Of a DNA stretch of 64,000 nt, positions 48,581 through 61,493 are shown in pieces (the first letter of the stretch is position 1; each line of letters begins with the position of its first letter). Origin of the DNA: Azolla caroliniana (Eukaryota; Polypodiophyta); the NCBI GenBank assembly GCA_043228905.1, contig JBHGNT010000005.1, positions 22,382,001 through 22,446,000 of the forward strand. Reading direction: 5' to 3'. The notes beneath the pieces were generated by a model that was not told the origin of the DNA, made no database searches, and was given only the letters and a program-made list of their open reading frames with translations. Made by a program: the position numbers and the translations under genes.

Positions 48581-51500
48581 CTATTCACCTTCATCCGAAG
48601 CTTCCTCCGATTCTCCCCTTAAGTCGACTATGAGTTGTAATCCACTTTCTTCGCTTCCCGCATCATCGCGATCTTCGTCCGATTGCTCCTTCTTGTCGGT
48701 CTTGTCTAGGATCACATAGGGTTCTTCATCAGTCTGCGTCTTGAAAATCTTCACCCGTTTCCCGGCTATAGGCACTCGTAGCATCGTTCCATCCAACTCG
48801 CATAGTCGGTAAGTTCCGTTGTCGAAAACTTTCCGAACCTCGTATGGCCCAAACCACCTTTTCGCGAACTTCCGCATCGTTGTATGTTGATGATCCAAAC
48901 TACTGTTGTAGACAATCACCCAATCTCCTTCTTCAATCTTCCGCGGTCGTAGTCGGTGCTTTGTGTCGAACCGACTTTTATTCCAGAATCACGCTTCTTG
49001 TTGTCGGCGTATTGCTTCCGCTATGTCTTCCGGTTTTCCCTCTAGTTGTCGTATCCGGACCACTAGTAGTTCTTCCCGACTCATCTCTTCCTCCCACGGT
49101 AGCACTGTCCATGTCGCGATCGCGGTTTCCGTTGGCATCACCGGTGCTTGTCCGGTCATGAGTTCTGCCGACATGTAACCGGTTACGGAGCTATGCGTCG
49201 TCCGATCCGCCCATAGTGCATACGGAAGCATCTGCGACCAATTCTTCATCCTTCCATCGCATGCCTTCACAAGTGCTTTGACAATCGGACTATGTCCTCG
49301 TTCGATCTTCCTGTTAGCTTCTAGATTGTATGCCGTTGTCAGTGTTAACCGAAATCCATGTTTGGTGAAGAATTCCTTAGGTTTATTAGAGTCGAGTTCT
49401 CCCCGATCCGCAATCACTTGTCCTACGCACCCGTACTTGCAAAACACCTCCTCCAAAAGAAATTGGAATACTATAGAACACGTTTTCCTTCGTAACGCCC
49501 GACCTTCTACTTGGTTTGTGAGATCTTCCCGAGCTAACACCAAGTACTTCTTTTGTCCGATTCTGGTTGCATGGCTACAATATCGACCATCCATTTGAAG
49601 TTGATTGTCGGTGAGAATGTTGGATGTAACTCATCTCGGTGTCGAACTCCGGAGTAGATTTGACACTTCTCGCAGCTTTCCGTGAACTCCGCTATATCTT
49701 TGTACATGTTCTTCCACCAATATTTTTGTTTGATTTTCACAAAAGTTGCCCACGTTCCTTGATGTCTAGCCCAATCAGATTCGTGAAATTCGGACATTAT
49801 CTGGTTTCGTTGCTCTTTCGCCCTGACTACTCGAAATGGTATGCTATCCGCTCTTTTCGGATCCCTCCATATTAATCCATTTCTCAAGAAGAACTTTCGG
49901 ACTTGCCGCGTCTTACTTCGGATCTCGGCTCTCTTCTCTTTATTGTCCGATTATTCCTCAATTTCTTGTAGCACTTTCCCGATCAGCAAGCTTTCTCCCT
50001 CGTATTCTTCTTCCCGGAATTCTCGGATTACGTTCACCCGGCATATGTGCTCCGAAGCAAACTAGTCTTCGGAAACTTCTTCATTATCGGATTCGGTTAT
50101 GTCATCTCCGAACAACGCCCTTGATAGCATATCCGCTACCGCGTTTTCTTTTCCGGAGATGTGTCGTACCTCTGAATTAAGCGACTTAACATATGCAATC
50201 CATCTTAGCATAGCCACATCTGGTATCGTGCAACACCACATCATCCCGAGTATTGGAAGACAATCCGTTTTGATCACTACTTCGGCTCCGATCAAATAAT
50301 CTCGATCCGATTTGATTGCCGAGACAACTCCCCATAATTCTCTTTTGACTTGTGCATATCCGCGTTGCCTCTCGTTGAGAACCTTTGCTCCGAATCGGAT
50401 CGGATATCGCGAACCATCCGAGTCGGCTTGATTGATGACCCATCTGATTCCGGTTGGACTTCTGTCAACCGTTACTATGATCGGTCGGTCATAGTTCGGC
50501 TTCTTTAGTGCTTTTGCTCTCCGTAGTGATTTCTTGAGCTTCTTCACGGCTTTGGTATGCTCTGGTTTCCATTCGAACTTCTTACCCTTCCGCAACAAGT
50601 GATAGAGTGGGTTCACAATATGTGCATAGTGCGGAATCCATATGTGATAGAACGCACATGCTCCAAGAAACCTTCGGACTTCGGATTGTGACTCGCATAC
50701 TTCTTTCATAGCTTGAATCGCATCGATCTTGGTTGGTGACGGTCTTCGGCCGTAGGGCCCACATAGATGTCCGACTACCAATATTTCTTCTTGCCCGAAT
50801 GCCGATTTCTCACCGGAAAGTGTTAGGTGCACATCTTCTAATTTTCGAAGCACTTTCTTGCAATCATGAATATGGTCGACTACAAACTTTCGGCATCCCC
50901 GATCATCCATAGTTTCATCTTTTTCTTCTACCGCACATCCTTTCATTGGAATGTCATCTAGGAACGGCATCGTTATCTCCGGAATGCAGTCCCAGAGCAC
51001 CTTGTTCATTGCATTCATCATATGTGCGACCGAGTTTGTTGCGCCTTGTGATAGTGTGCACATACGGACTAATCCTATCGGTGTCCGCATGGTAGTGACG
51101 TCTCAGCTCTCCACGGCTAGTTGGAATTGGTCATATCCGGAGTATAGGTCTCCGATGGAGTATATCGCGCGAGCGGCAAATGCTTCCGCAAATTCGTCCA
51201 CTATCAGACCGACTCCGGAGTTCCGGATCGTGACCTTGTTCACCGGTTGCAAATCTTGAATAAATCGGAGTGACCCATTCTTCTTCGGAACCGTAAACCA
51301 TCGATTTGAGTACGGAGCATTTGATGGCTCTAGAATCCCCATCGCCACCTTCTCCTTGAGCAAGTCGATGACTTTCGGAATATGCACCCGTGGCACCAGA
51401 ATCGGCTTCAGGTTCCACGGCACATGGTCAATCATGAAGATCACCATCCGCTCCACTATCTTCGGATCAACGCACCCTATCTCCTTCGATGTGAATGCAA

Positions 51501-54154
51501 ATGCTTCCCCATGTTGTTCCAACATCCCTCGGAATCGTTCTTCTTCATTTTGTAAAAGGAAACCACCTCCACCGATCCGAAGTTTCTTCTGGGTCTCATC
51601 CGTGAAGGCATGTCCGATATCCACAGACTTCCGAAGTGTCAGATCACCCGAGACTTCTTTCCTCTTTTGTTCGCTATCGGCAGGTAGTGGCCCGCGGCCG
51701 GTTTCACCTTCTTCTCCACGGTCTTGTATTTCGTACTTACCATTGCTTCTTCTTTGCGGAGCGCATCCGGCCCCATTTTCACAATGATCTCGTACATCTC
51801 GATCGATTCCACCGGGACTACCCGGTCTCCCTGGCTTGTATCTTTCGCGAGCTCTTCAAGCCATTCTAGCGTGCTTCCATAGAACATTTCTTCAACTATT
51901 CCCACAATTTCTTCATCTTCTTTTATTATTGATGCCGACCGTAACTTATCCTCCACTTTTCGGTATTCTTTCTTCATTCCTTCAGTTACGACCGTGTATG
52001 TAGATGCCCCATCCAGACCGATTCGTACTTGTTTTGCTCCGAGAGTTTTCTTCCTGTGTGGGGTATCAGGGCTTCTCGGACTATCACTTCCCCACTCCGC
52101 AACAGTCCGCTCTAAAATTCCATCCTTGTTTGGGACAAGAGCTCTCTCTTGTTCCTTTCAGGATTTGCCGGCACCGTTAGGAATTGGACGGATTTCCCTC
52201 CGTTTTGGCTCCGAATTCGTGCAAAAGCCGCATCGCTATCGAGCACCTTCGTCTCCATTCGTGATGCCATGATAAAAGGTTGCCCGAGGATCACGGAGTG
52301 TGAGATATCGTCTTGTACGAAGAAATTTTGGTCGATCTCGACATCCCCGATCTTCACCGTCACATCCAGACAAGCCACAAATAGATCTTCCGTTGCTTTA
52401 GTGGCCGCTCGGATCTTCCATCCATGATTGGTGTTAATAGGCCACTTCCCCTTCCGGTAGAACTCTTTGGAAATCAAATTGGTCTCCGATCCGTGATCAA
52501 TCAATGCTAGCATGGGCTCTTTGATGTTGCCGATTCGGACCAGAGTCTCCGTAGTTGCACGCGCCCAGTGTGGCTTTGTATAGTGGGAATTCGTAATCTC
52601 ATCCTCCACTTCGGTGTCGTTCATCAGAACGATATTTGCATTCACCATCGGCGCATTTTCCTCCGTAGTTTGTCTTTTTCTTTTTACGAGATCCACAAGA
52701 AGATCATGGAACTCTTGTTTTGCTATTCTGAGTAGTTCCCGAAGCGAAAAATCTACCCGGTTGTCAAGAATTCTCTCCTCGAACACCTTTTTCAAGTCCG
52801 TTTGTTGTTCGATGTCCGAGGCGAGCTTGAATGCCGGAATCGTTTTTCCTTTCCCTCTTCTGTCGGAGTTCCAGCTCTCCGGTGTCTTCGATGGTCCAAC
52901 CGCATCATCCGTGTGTCATCGCTTCTCGTCCACATACACCTCATGTAATTGACATAGGGCGTATACGCTATTCTTATTGACGGGGCACACCCATCCCGTA
53001 GCTTCCCGAATGCCTTCCGCAGTGCTTCGGATCTCGTTAGAGTCAGTTTTCTCGGTGTTTTCTAGCACTTCCGGCCAAAAAGACACCTTTGCTCCCAATG
53101 ACTCCCTGACACGTATTCCCACGGTTGTCGCGTAATTGCTCTTCGCTGCTATTTCCTCCTCTAGGACCTTCTTCATGCCGCCTTTTCGGAAGTTCGGTCG
53201 GAGCGGCTTCCGAGAGTTCATCGAATGAATTAGATTTCCCTCTTAGTAGATAAGATCCTGTCGTAGCGCTTCCTTGTGCTCATCGCAATCCCTCCGATCA
53301 TGTTCGGTGCTATCGCACCATATGCACCAACGGTCCATATACTTGGAACTTGTGGGATGGTCATCCAACTTCTTCACCATCACGATTTTTAGATTCTCCA
53401 TCTCCTTTAGCAACTACTCCACCGTAGTTGCGTCGATTCCCTTCTCGGTCGTAGCTTCCCGAGCCCGCGGTTGATGGTCTTCCGATCCGGATCTCGGTTT
53501 CGGAATCGGTTCTGAAACCCTCTTTTCTTTGTTGGCAAACCATTGCCCCCTCTTTGTGTATCGCGCAATGATATCCCGCATGCTTTCCCATGTTTCGATG
53601 AGGCCACTCTTGGTAGTCGTGTCCTCTAGAAGCACTCCAAGATCCTTCCGGTCCTGGACATCTACGGCTCGTAAGAACATGATAACTTTGTCCGGTGCGA
53701 GGATAGCTTGATCTCTCGCAGACAACCTCCCAAACCGACTTTCGAATGCCAAAAACACATTGAGGACCTTCATCCCCTTGTTTGGCGTTTCTACCCAATC
53801 CTCGAATCCTCTCTACGTTGCCTTGGAGGAGTCCTCGATAGCGAACGTGGTCTTTAACACCTCTTCAAATGCTTCCCATGTTGGATTTTGTTGTCGTAGC
53901 CCGTGGATACTTGCTTGAAGCCTGTCGGTAGCGACCCGGTTGAAGGATGTCACTTGCAGTCCTTCCGAAATCTTGCATCGTATCATTTCCGCCTTGTAGT
54001 CCCAAAGATAGCGTGATACGTCCTTCCCGTTGAATTGCCCGATCCGTTGCACGAGCCGCTCTACTGCCGCCGTTATCTCCGACATCGCACGTTGTTCTTG
54101 AAGCATCAACTCGAACATCATCATCATGTTGTTAGCCTCCGGTTGATTTTCCAT
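48581..54154 (-). pseudogene. Gypsy gag-pol polyprotein, disrupted
   Basis: The first ATG inside the internal region is at 54154. In order: gag helix region (RIGQFNGKDVSRYLWDYK); a CX2CX4HX4C knuckle CIWCDSTEHDRRDC near 53300; protease with DHGSE (LALIDHGSETNLIS, near 52510); reverse transcriptase at 51500-50900 (GILEPSNAPYSNRWFTVPKK, FIQDLQPVNKVT, catalytic PFLDDIP); RNase H at 50560-50100 (VTVDRSP, QVKRELWG, IKTDCLP, AVADMLSRA); integrase at 49800-49000 with HHCC (HESDWARHQ, CEKCQ), the catalytic core (MVDIVAM, IADRGEL, RKIERGHSPIVKAL); and a GPY/F module (RWFGPYEV). No chromodomain is evident at the C-terminus. In-frame stops occur at 53813, 53414, 52916, 51103, 50062 and 48989, with frameshifts near 52100, 51630 and 49560. 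TGA at 51103 and 48989 stand where Arg (CGA) is expected. Confidence 0.9.
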
Positions 54155-54192
54155 CTCCTTGCCACCCGTGTTCACGTCGGGTTCACCACTTG

Positions 54193-54905
54193 TGTCGTGC
54201 CTTTCGGCTCCGGATCGTTGCATGAGTCGGGTGGGAACCATTGAGGTTTTGGACTAGGAGAAAAGAAGATTCTAAGGCAATGAAGAATATGAAATATGTT
54301 GTAAGAAAGAAAGATATGAAAAACTCGTGAATCCCACGAGTATAGTGTATTAGTGAGTACTCAAATTAAGAGAGAAAAATAATTAGCAAATTCGTGAATC
54401 CTACGATTATATTATATTAATCCACCCTTGTAAAATAAGCAACAACCCCCATACATCATTCTCTCCTCCTTATATAAGGATGGAAGAGGCTAAGCATAGC
54501 TTCATGCTTTTTTCTAAAGTGTTCATGCACACTAAATGTGCATGAGTTGCCTTTTTACACTATGCTTTTATTTCCTAAATATAGTGCTCATGCTCACTAG
54601 ATGTGCACAAGTCATTTTTTTATTGGTGTACATTTTTCTTATAAATAAAGTATTCACGCACTCTAAAAAATGCATGACTTTCCTTTTAATAAAGGTCTTA
54701 TATGTATTAAATCTATATTTAGAACACTTAGGATAAGTTAGTACAATGGTAAGGTTGGGGTTTGTTTATGTGGAGGTATAGGGTTCAAATATTGCCCTAT
54801 GCATGTAATAAATATTTTTAATATTTTATTTTATTTATTATACGTACTTTAAATCGGATATAGTATTTTACATATTTCACGTAGTGTGTGATTCACACTA
54901 CGACA
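54193..54905 (-). repeat. Gypsy LTR C (5' LTR)
   Basis: Starts tgtcgtgcctttcgg and ends with an inverted repeat (gtagtgtg...cacactac) and aca. Inside it on the minus strand a TGGTGAACCCGACGTG stretch follows after about 4 nt and could be the primer-binding site; its tRNA is not identified. It pairs with LTR A by sequence. Confidence 0.88.
54738..54792 (+). other. tRNA-like A-box/B-box module in Gypsy LTR C
   Basis: ttagtacaatggtaagg (54738-54754) and gggttcaaatat (54781-54792), equivalent to the LTR A module with a decayed B box. Confidence 0.45.
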
Positions 54906-56080
54906 ACGTTCATAAGCTTTCCCTTTTATTCGACATGGCTCAAAGGGACTTCTCCGACATGTAGAATTGGGTGAGGGGTGTCGTCTCTGGTTTGGACAAT
55001 CCCCTGTTGTTCCGGCTTCTCCAAAAATGAGAACCACTCTTCATGGCTCGTCATGTGGTTGGACACTCTGGAATCAACGTACCATACTTCCTCTGATCCA
55101 GAAGTGGCCTTCTTCATTGAGTTCGCCTTATGCTTCATCTCAAAGGCTGGCCCTTTACCGGTTTTCCCGGTTCTGGATCCTTCCAGCCCTTCCGTGTAGT
55201 GCAAGCTTTGTCAGTTCTCCCGATCGGTTTTGCCGGATCCGGATTTGTCCGAATCGACGTGCTTCTTCCAGCACTCGCTTTCCCTGTGGCCCTTTTTGCC
55301 ACAGTACCAACATTCTGTGTTGGCTTTTCCTTGCCGGCTTCCGACGCCACTTTGACTCCCCCTGCTTGTGGAGGGTCCGGAACTACTGTCGGCACCATCT
55401 CTGTGCCTTTGGTTCTGCTTTTGTCAGCCGCCTCCATTGTGTGCCAACCCAACTCGTCCACCACATCCATGGGGCCGATCTTTCTCCATTTACAACATTC
55501 GGTTGTCCGATTGAGTGGTCCTTGACCCACTTGCATGGTTTTTTTCGATCATTTGCATCGATTGCAAGTTGAAGAAAGAAAATGGTTTCTCCCGGGTGCA
55601 GTTCATTGTTCGAATTGGCCCGTACCTTTGCACTAGACCACCGAGGCATATTTGTACCATCTCATCTTCGTCCACCGTCACGTTGATGAACTCGAGTGCG
55701 TCGCAAATCTCCTTTATCTTGGTGGTGTAATCCGTAACCGACATGTCTCTTTGCCATATGTTGTTCAGCTCTTGCTGGAGCTGCAACTTACGGGTTGTGG
55801 TACTCGCGTCGAAAATGTTCCTTAGATTTCCCCAGGCTTCCTTCGACGTCTTTGCATCATTGCTGTAGTCAAGCATCTAATCGTGCACCCAGGACGCGAG
55901 GTAGTACAATACTTGACTCGCTCCCTGCTCCCATACTGGGAAGTCATTGTGTGTCGGCTCCGGCGCTACCTCGTTCGTTCGTTCCACCAAGCTCCAATAT
56001 CCATGCCCCAACATTCTAGTTTTCGTCTACGAAAGCAAGTGTCGGATGCAGAGGTTCTCAACCCTTGCGCTCTAATACCA
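54906..56080 (-). pseudogene. Copia-2 fragment: gag, zinc knuckle and protease
   Basis: From the primer-binding site (56080-56068, TGGTATTAGAGCG, one change from the tRNA-Met complement) the minus strand encodes gag (KLQLQQELNNIWQRDMS, DEDEMVQICLGGL), a knuckle with CWYCGKKGHRESEC and the protease. The protease Asp-Ser-Gly site reads DSRVSNHMTS, so the catalytic triad is broken. Frameshifts separate frames at 55876-55490, 55649-55383 and 55204-54926. Confidence 0.88.
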
Positions 56081-56377
56081 TGTAGATGTTAACGTGCGGA
56101 AGTGTTAGATAGAACCGGCTCAACCGGATAGCAACGAAGAATAAGATGAAGGTTTAATGGAGAAGCTTAATACATAGAGAATACGCGTGGGAGAGATAGA
56201 GACAAAAAGAGAGTAGAACATAAACTCTATTCAAAATAACACTCTGAAACTCTGTACATACAACGTGCTAAAGATCACTATTTATACAAGTCCATAAAGA
56301 ATTGACAGAAGTACTAACAAGTACTTCAATATTCCTATGTGCGACTAACACTAACTACGAGACAATGATTACCTAGT
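56081..56377 (-). repeat. Copia-2 5' LTR, inner portion (split by Copia-3)
   Basis: Begins tgtagatgttaacg next to the primer-binding site and resembles Copia-1 LTR (tttatacaagtcc, gacagaagtac, acctagt). It is interrupted at CTAGT by Copia-3 and resumes at 61890. Confidence 0.88.
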
Positions 56378-56753
56378 TGTAAAGAATCGGATATGATTCT
56401 TGTGAAGCGGAAGAGATGTGAGTTATGTGTGTGTATGAGAGAGAGAGAGAGAAGGACTAACACAGAGAATACGCAAGGTAGATTGTATTAACAAAGGAGA
56501 AAGACTCAACTAAATACAAGGTGGGAGGAGGGTGCTTTATATAGTCACCCTCTCTCTTCATTAACTACAAGACTCATGGAGCATGGGGAATATGAAAGCT
56601 CATAAGTTATGTGTCATAGAATATGATTCTATGACTCATACTAAATGCTAGAATACAAAGAGGTGACATAATGGTGACTCTTGACTGTTGGAGTGTCTAT
56701 TCACTCTCAAGGTGAGTTCACACACTAGACCAAGTTGAGCTTGATTCTCAACA
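56378..56753 (-). repeat. Copia-3 3' LTR (376 bp)
   Basis: tgtaaagaatcgg...gattctcaaca. It differs from the 5' LTR by about seven substitutions and a 20-bp shorter GA microsatellite. A purine-rich tract (minus TTGAGGGGTCG, 56754-56764) precedes it. Confidence 0.93.
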
Positions 56754-57019
56754 CGACCCCTCAAGCTCAAGTCGGGTCGGTTTCAAACGGTATCCGAAAT
56801 CCGCTTCGACTCGCTTTCCGGAGTCCGCATCGACTCGCATTTATGCGGAGTTGCGGAATCCGTGCTCCAGCTTGCGTTGTGCGTAGTTGCGAAGTTTGTG
56901 TTTCGGCTTGCGTCTTTCTTCGCGGCTTTGCATGGTAGATCGGCTCTTCGCGGCTTCGTTGCGTGGTTGCGTAATCCACACGTTCTTGCGTAGTGTGCGC
57001 GGCTTGCAGAATCCACACG

Positions 57020-60000
57020 TTATTGCGTAATGTCTTCAGTAATCCCCCGCAAGCTTGGCAAGTCAGGGATTGTCAATCCGAGATCGGTCATGAATTGCCA
57101 CAGCTTGTCGGATCCTAAGGCTTTAGTGAAGATGTCGGCCGTTTGAAGATTTGTGCTAATGTGTTGTAGGTCGACATCGCCAACTAGAACGCGCTCTCAG
57201 ATGAAGTGATAGTGCACTTTGATGTGCTTTGTCCGCGCGTGGAACACCGGGTTCCGAGCCAGATAGATATTGCTCATGTTGTCGCATTAAAGGAAGTCGG
57301 ATCCTTGATGGGTACGCCCAGATCCTTCAAAATCCTCTTGAGCCATACGGCTTCACACGCAGCTACGGTTGTGCCCCTGTATTCCGCCTCCGTACTCGAA
57401 AGAGCAACGGTAGGCTGCTTCTTGGTACTCTAGGATATTGCTCCGTTGCCGAGGGAGAAAACAAATCCAGAGGTTGATCTTCTATCGGCTTTGTAGTCGG
57501 CCCAATCGGCATTTGTGTACCCCTCGAGGCGTATTGGCATCGCGGTCTTGTAGAGGATGCCGCAATCTATTGTGTCGCTCACGTACCGTAGAACTCGCTT
57601 AACGCAATCCAAGTGAGTATCACGCGGTGTTTGCATGAATTGACTAAGGAGACCGATTGGATAACTGAGATCGGGTCGAGTGATCGTGAGGTAGATGAGA
57701 CTCCCGATGAGTTGCCGATACTGAGTCGACTCACACGCTTTGGTGCCGGAGTTCGCATCTAGTTTGAGATTACGATCGAGCGGGGTTGCCACGGATTTGC
57801 ACTTAGCCATGCCGAACTTGTATAACAAGTTGAGGATGTAGTGCCGTTTAGAAATCATGATTCCGGCCAGAGTCCGAATTACCTCGATGCCGAGGAATTA
57901 GTGGAGTTCCTTCATGTCCATCATCTCGAACTTGTTGAAAAGGAGGGATTTGACCTTATTGATTTCGACGAGATGCTCACCTCCAATGACTAGGTCATTC
58001 ACATATAAGATGATGACGATCGGACTTGCGGAATCGCTTTGTATGTAGAGGGAGTTGTCTGATTTTGACATACGGAAGCCGATTTGATGAAGATATTGCG
58101 TTATCTTTGAATGCCAAGCACGCGGTGCTTGCTTGAGGCCGTAAAGTGGCTTCTTGAGTCGGCATACAGCTTTCGGATGGGTGCTCGAGTTGAAGCCGAG
58201 TGGTTGTATCATGTACACCTCCTCTTCTAATTCGCCTTGTAGAAAGGCATTCTTGACGTCCATTTGATGGAGGTGCCACCCTTTCGCCGCAACAAACGCA
58301 ATTACGGTCCGCACCGTTGTCATCTTTGCCACCGGGGCAAAGGTCTCCTCGTAGTCAACTTCGTGCGTTTGGGTGTAGCCTTTCGCTACGAGTCGCGCTT
58401 TGTAGCGGTTGACGGAACCGTCGGCGTTGTACTTCACTTTGTAAATCCATCTGCATCCGATTGCCTTTTTTTGTGGTGAGGTGGGAACGAGATCCCACAT
58501 CTCGTTCTTGCGTAGTGCCTGCATCTCCTCGTTCATGGGTTCGATCCATCGCGGATCCTTGGCTGCTTCAGAAAAGGTTTTCGGCTCTCATACTATTGCT
58601 ACCTTCATCATAAAGGCGTAATGGTACGCCATATAATCATTGTAGCCGAATCGGCTTACGGGGTTCTTTTCACGAATGGATCGGTGGAGCTTTTCATTTG
58701 CAAAGATGAGGGCTTTCTTAGCTCCGATTGGTACATCGAAGCCGCTGAATTCACTGTTGAGTGAGTGAGTCGATTCATCGTCGTCGAAGCGATTGTCTTC
58801 ATATTCCGCCATTTTCGCCTTGCCTTTGTCCATCTTCGAGCTAGGCCGTGATGTGCTTTGATCGCTCAAAGGCTCTTGTGGTCCGCTCAGTCGGGTCGTG
58901 ATCGGACTTTCTTCGATCATGCGCGTAGGGCGATCTTCATCCTCGATCTCTTGTTTGGCAGATTCCGGGTCGAGCGGAGTCAGAGGCGAAGTTGTCTCTG
59001 GTGCGTACCAAGATGCGGACTCGTCAAAAACGACGTCTCGACTTACTCGAGATTTTCGAGTTGAGGGGTTGTAGCATTTGTACCCCTTTTGTTCGAGTGA
59101 GTATCCTACGAGCATACATTTCTCCGACTTCGGGTCAAGCTTTTGACGCTTCTCGTCAGGGATGTGCACGTACGCTATCCCGCCGAATATCCGGATGTGC
59201 AATAAGTTCGACTTCTTTCCGAAGTATTTTTCGTGCGGAGTGACCTCGTGCACACCGAATGTTGTGCACTAGTTCATGAGGTAGACGACCGTATTTGCAG
59301 CTTCGGCCCAATATGACTTGGGCATATGCTTCTCGTTCATCATGGCCCGCGCTACTTCGAGGATGTGCCAATTTTTGCGCTCGGCTACTCCGTTTTGTTG
59401 CGGAGTGTGTCGGCAAGTGAATTCTCGCTGAATTCCTTCCTTTCGGAGATACACCGTGAAATCGTCCGAGAAGTACTCATTGCCACCATCCGATCGAAGA
59501 CATCGTACATGTCGGCCCGTGGCTTTCTCGACTTCATTCTTGAAATTTTGGAAGTGTCCGAACACTTCGCTCTTTTGCCACATCGGGTAGATCCAAGTGT
59601 GCCTAGAAAATTCGTCGATGAAGAGCACGTAATATCGGCATCCGCCGAATGTAGCCGTCTGCGCCAGTCCCCATACGTCAGAATGGACTACATCAAGTAG
59701 ACCTTTGCTCACGTTCTGCTCTTTCAGGAAGGGGTGTCGGTGTTGCTTGCCGAATTGGCACGCTTTGCGTACACCTTCAATCTCCTTCTCTTTGAATGTC
59801 GGGAGTCCGATGACGACTCCTTTTGATTTCATTGCTTTGAGTTTGTTGAGATTGATGTGGCCGATTCGCTTGTGCCACAACTCTATGTAAGAGTCGTCTT
59901 TCATGCCCTTTGCAAACATGGCCGATTTCATCTCGTATGAGTCGAGAATGAACATTCGGCCCTCGATTCGTCAGCGTGCGATGAGTTGGCCCTCTTTTTC

Positions 60001-61334
60001 GATGAAGCAACCGCCTTGATTAAATCGAACTTGTATTCCTTGCTCTACAATTTGGCCGACGGAGACCAAATTCTTCGTAATGGTCGGTACATGCAAGACA
60101 TTTTTAATGTAATTTTGTTTACCTTCTTTTAGGAACGAAACATTGCCAATGTGCCGAATCGGGTGCGTAGTGTCATCTCCGGTTTCGACATAACCGGGTC
60201 GCTCCGGCTCTCGAAATTCGAGAAACCATTCTTTATGAGATGTCATATGGTTTGAGGCTCCGGAGTCAACAAACCATACGTCCTCCGGATTGAGGGCACT
60301 AGTTGAGGTAGAGGCCGACATAGAGTTTGCTCTATGTTTCATCATGAACATTCTGCCACGGTCGGAGTTGTATGCGTACATTCCGCCACGATCCTCGTAG
60401 TCGGAGTTGTGCCCGTACATTCCGCTATTCTCTTCGTAGTCGGAATTGTGCGCATAATTCGTGAGTTGTCGGCTTGTGGAAGCCGATTCACGCATCTTCT
60501 TTCGGCACTCTTCTTTGTGGTGGCCGAGCTTTCCGCAATATCCGCATTCGGTTGCGTTTTGATGGCTCGGGCCGGAGTGGAAGTTCCCCCTTCTTGCGAA
60601 GGTTCCTCATTGGCTTCCGTTTTGCAGCCGAAATTGGGAGTTGATATCATAGGTCGGACCTCGTCTGCCTTGTCCTTGGCCGAGCCTCTCGACCGTCTGC
60701 GTCCTCTTCCTCCGTTCGAGTGCGTGTAGAGCGTGTGGCCTTCCGACTCATTGCTCCTTGTACACACGTGGTTTTCTTCGACCAATAGCATTGATTGGAG
60801 CTCGACGAAGGAGGGAGATTTCTCTTGTGCTAGAACGGCGGTTTGCATCGCGCCGAACCATGGTGTGAGGCCACCGAGGCATATTTGAACCATCTCATCA
60901 TCATCGATATTTACGCTTATTGAGCCGAGCGAATCGCAAATCTCCTTGATCTTCGAGGTGTATGTCGTGATGGACATGTCCCTTTGTTGAATGTTGTTCA
61001 ACTCTTGGCGGAGTTGAAGCCTTCTTGCGGTTGTGTTCGCCGTGAAAATCTTTCGTAGATTTTCCCATGCCTCCTTCGGCGTCTTGGCTTCGTGAATGTA
61101 GCCGAGTATGTGATCGTGAACACATGTCGCCAAGCAATACATCACGCGGCTTGTGGCTTGCTCCCATGTCGCGTATCCGGGAGCCACTTCGGCGGGTCGG
61201 TCTTCATGCGCTCCTTTGATGTAGCTCCAATAGCCTTGTCCGACAAGGTATTGGTGCATCTTGTACTCCCAAGATGCGAAGTTGTTTCGATCCAACTTCT
61301 CGGTAGGGAGAGCGCTCCCCATTTGAGTATTCAT
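57020..61334 (-). pseudogene. Copia-3 gag-pol polyprotein with five stops and frameshifts
   Basis: Starts at ATG 61334 (MNTQMGSALPTEKLDRNNFASW). Gag runs open to about 60620, where a frameshift precedes the zinc knuckle (CGYCGKLGHHKEEC). The next frame runs through protease (WFVDSGASNHMTS), integrase (LWHKRIGHINLNKL, HSDVWG, RSDGGNEYFSDDF, QQNGVAERKN), reverse transcriptase ([38 protein letters not shown]) and RNase H (YTNADWADYK, SSTEAEYRG) to TAA near 57020. In-frame stops are TGA 59971, TAG 59269, TAG 58588, TAA 57898 (where Tyr of LHYFLGIE is expected) and TAG 57430 (where Trp is expected). A further frameshift is near 57285. The RT catalytic YVDD is YVND, also inactivating. Confidence 0.9.
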
Positions 61335-61480
61335 TATGTCGATTTTTCTTCTTTTTCTTCTCTCTTTGTATGCGAGCTATGTAGCAAAGCTACGATAGCG
61401 ATGAGCCAGTTCTTGGTCTTCGGCGTGGAGCACAACACACGATCACGATGAGGCGAATGGGCTTGATCGAGCTACCAAAT

Positions 61481-61493
61481 CGCTCTGATACCA
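61481..61493 (-). other. Copia-3 primer-binding site (initiator tRNA-Met)
   Basis: Minus strand TGGTATCAGAGCG directly abuts the 5' LTR; it complements the 3' end of initiator tRNA-Met. Confidence 0.92.

Larger units (their letters stand above)
47131..54905 (-). mobile_element. Ty3/Gypsy LTR retrotransposon inserted in Copia-2, three LTRs
   Basis: Reading right to left: LTR C (54193-54905), gag-protease-RT-RNase H-integrase (54154-48581), LTR B (47821-48524), LTR A (47131-47820, lacking its last ~23 bp). Copia-2 sequence resumes on both sides with a 4-bp overlap, atgt at 47127-47130 and acgt at 54906-54909, taken as the target-site duplication with one change. The Copia-2 pol reading is continuous across the insertion (gtagtatgt...acgttcataag against gtaatacgttcatcag in Copia-1). 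Confidence 0.9.

Noticed and set aside
60570-60640. Gag frameshift of Copia-3 as a programmed ribosomal frameshift
   Set aside because: It lies inside gag before the zinc knuckle, no slippery site plus pseudoknot is apparent, and plant Copia elements use one frame. A mutation is simpler.
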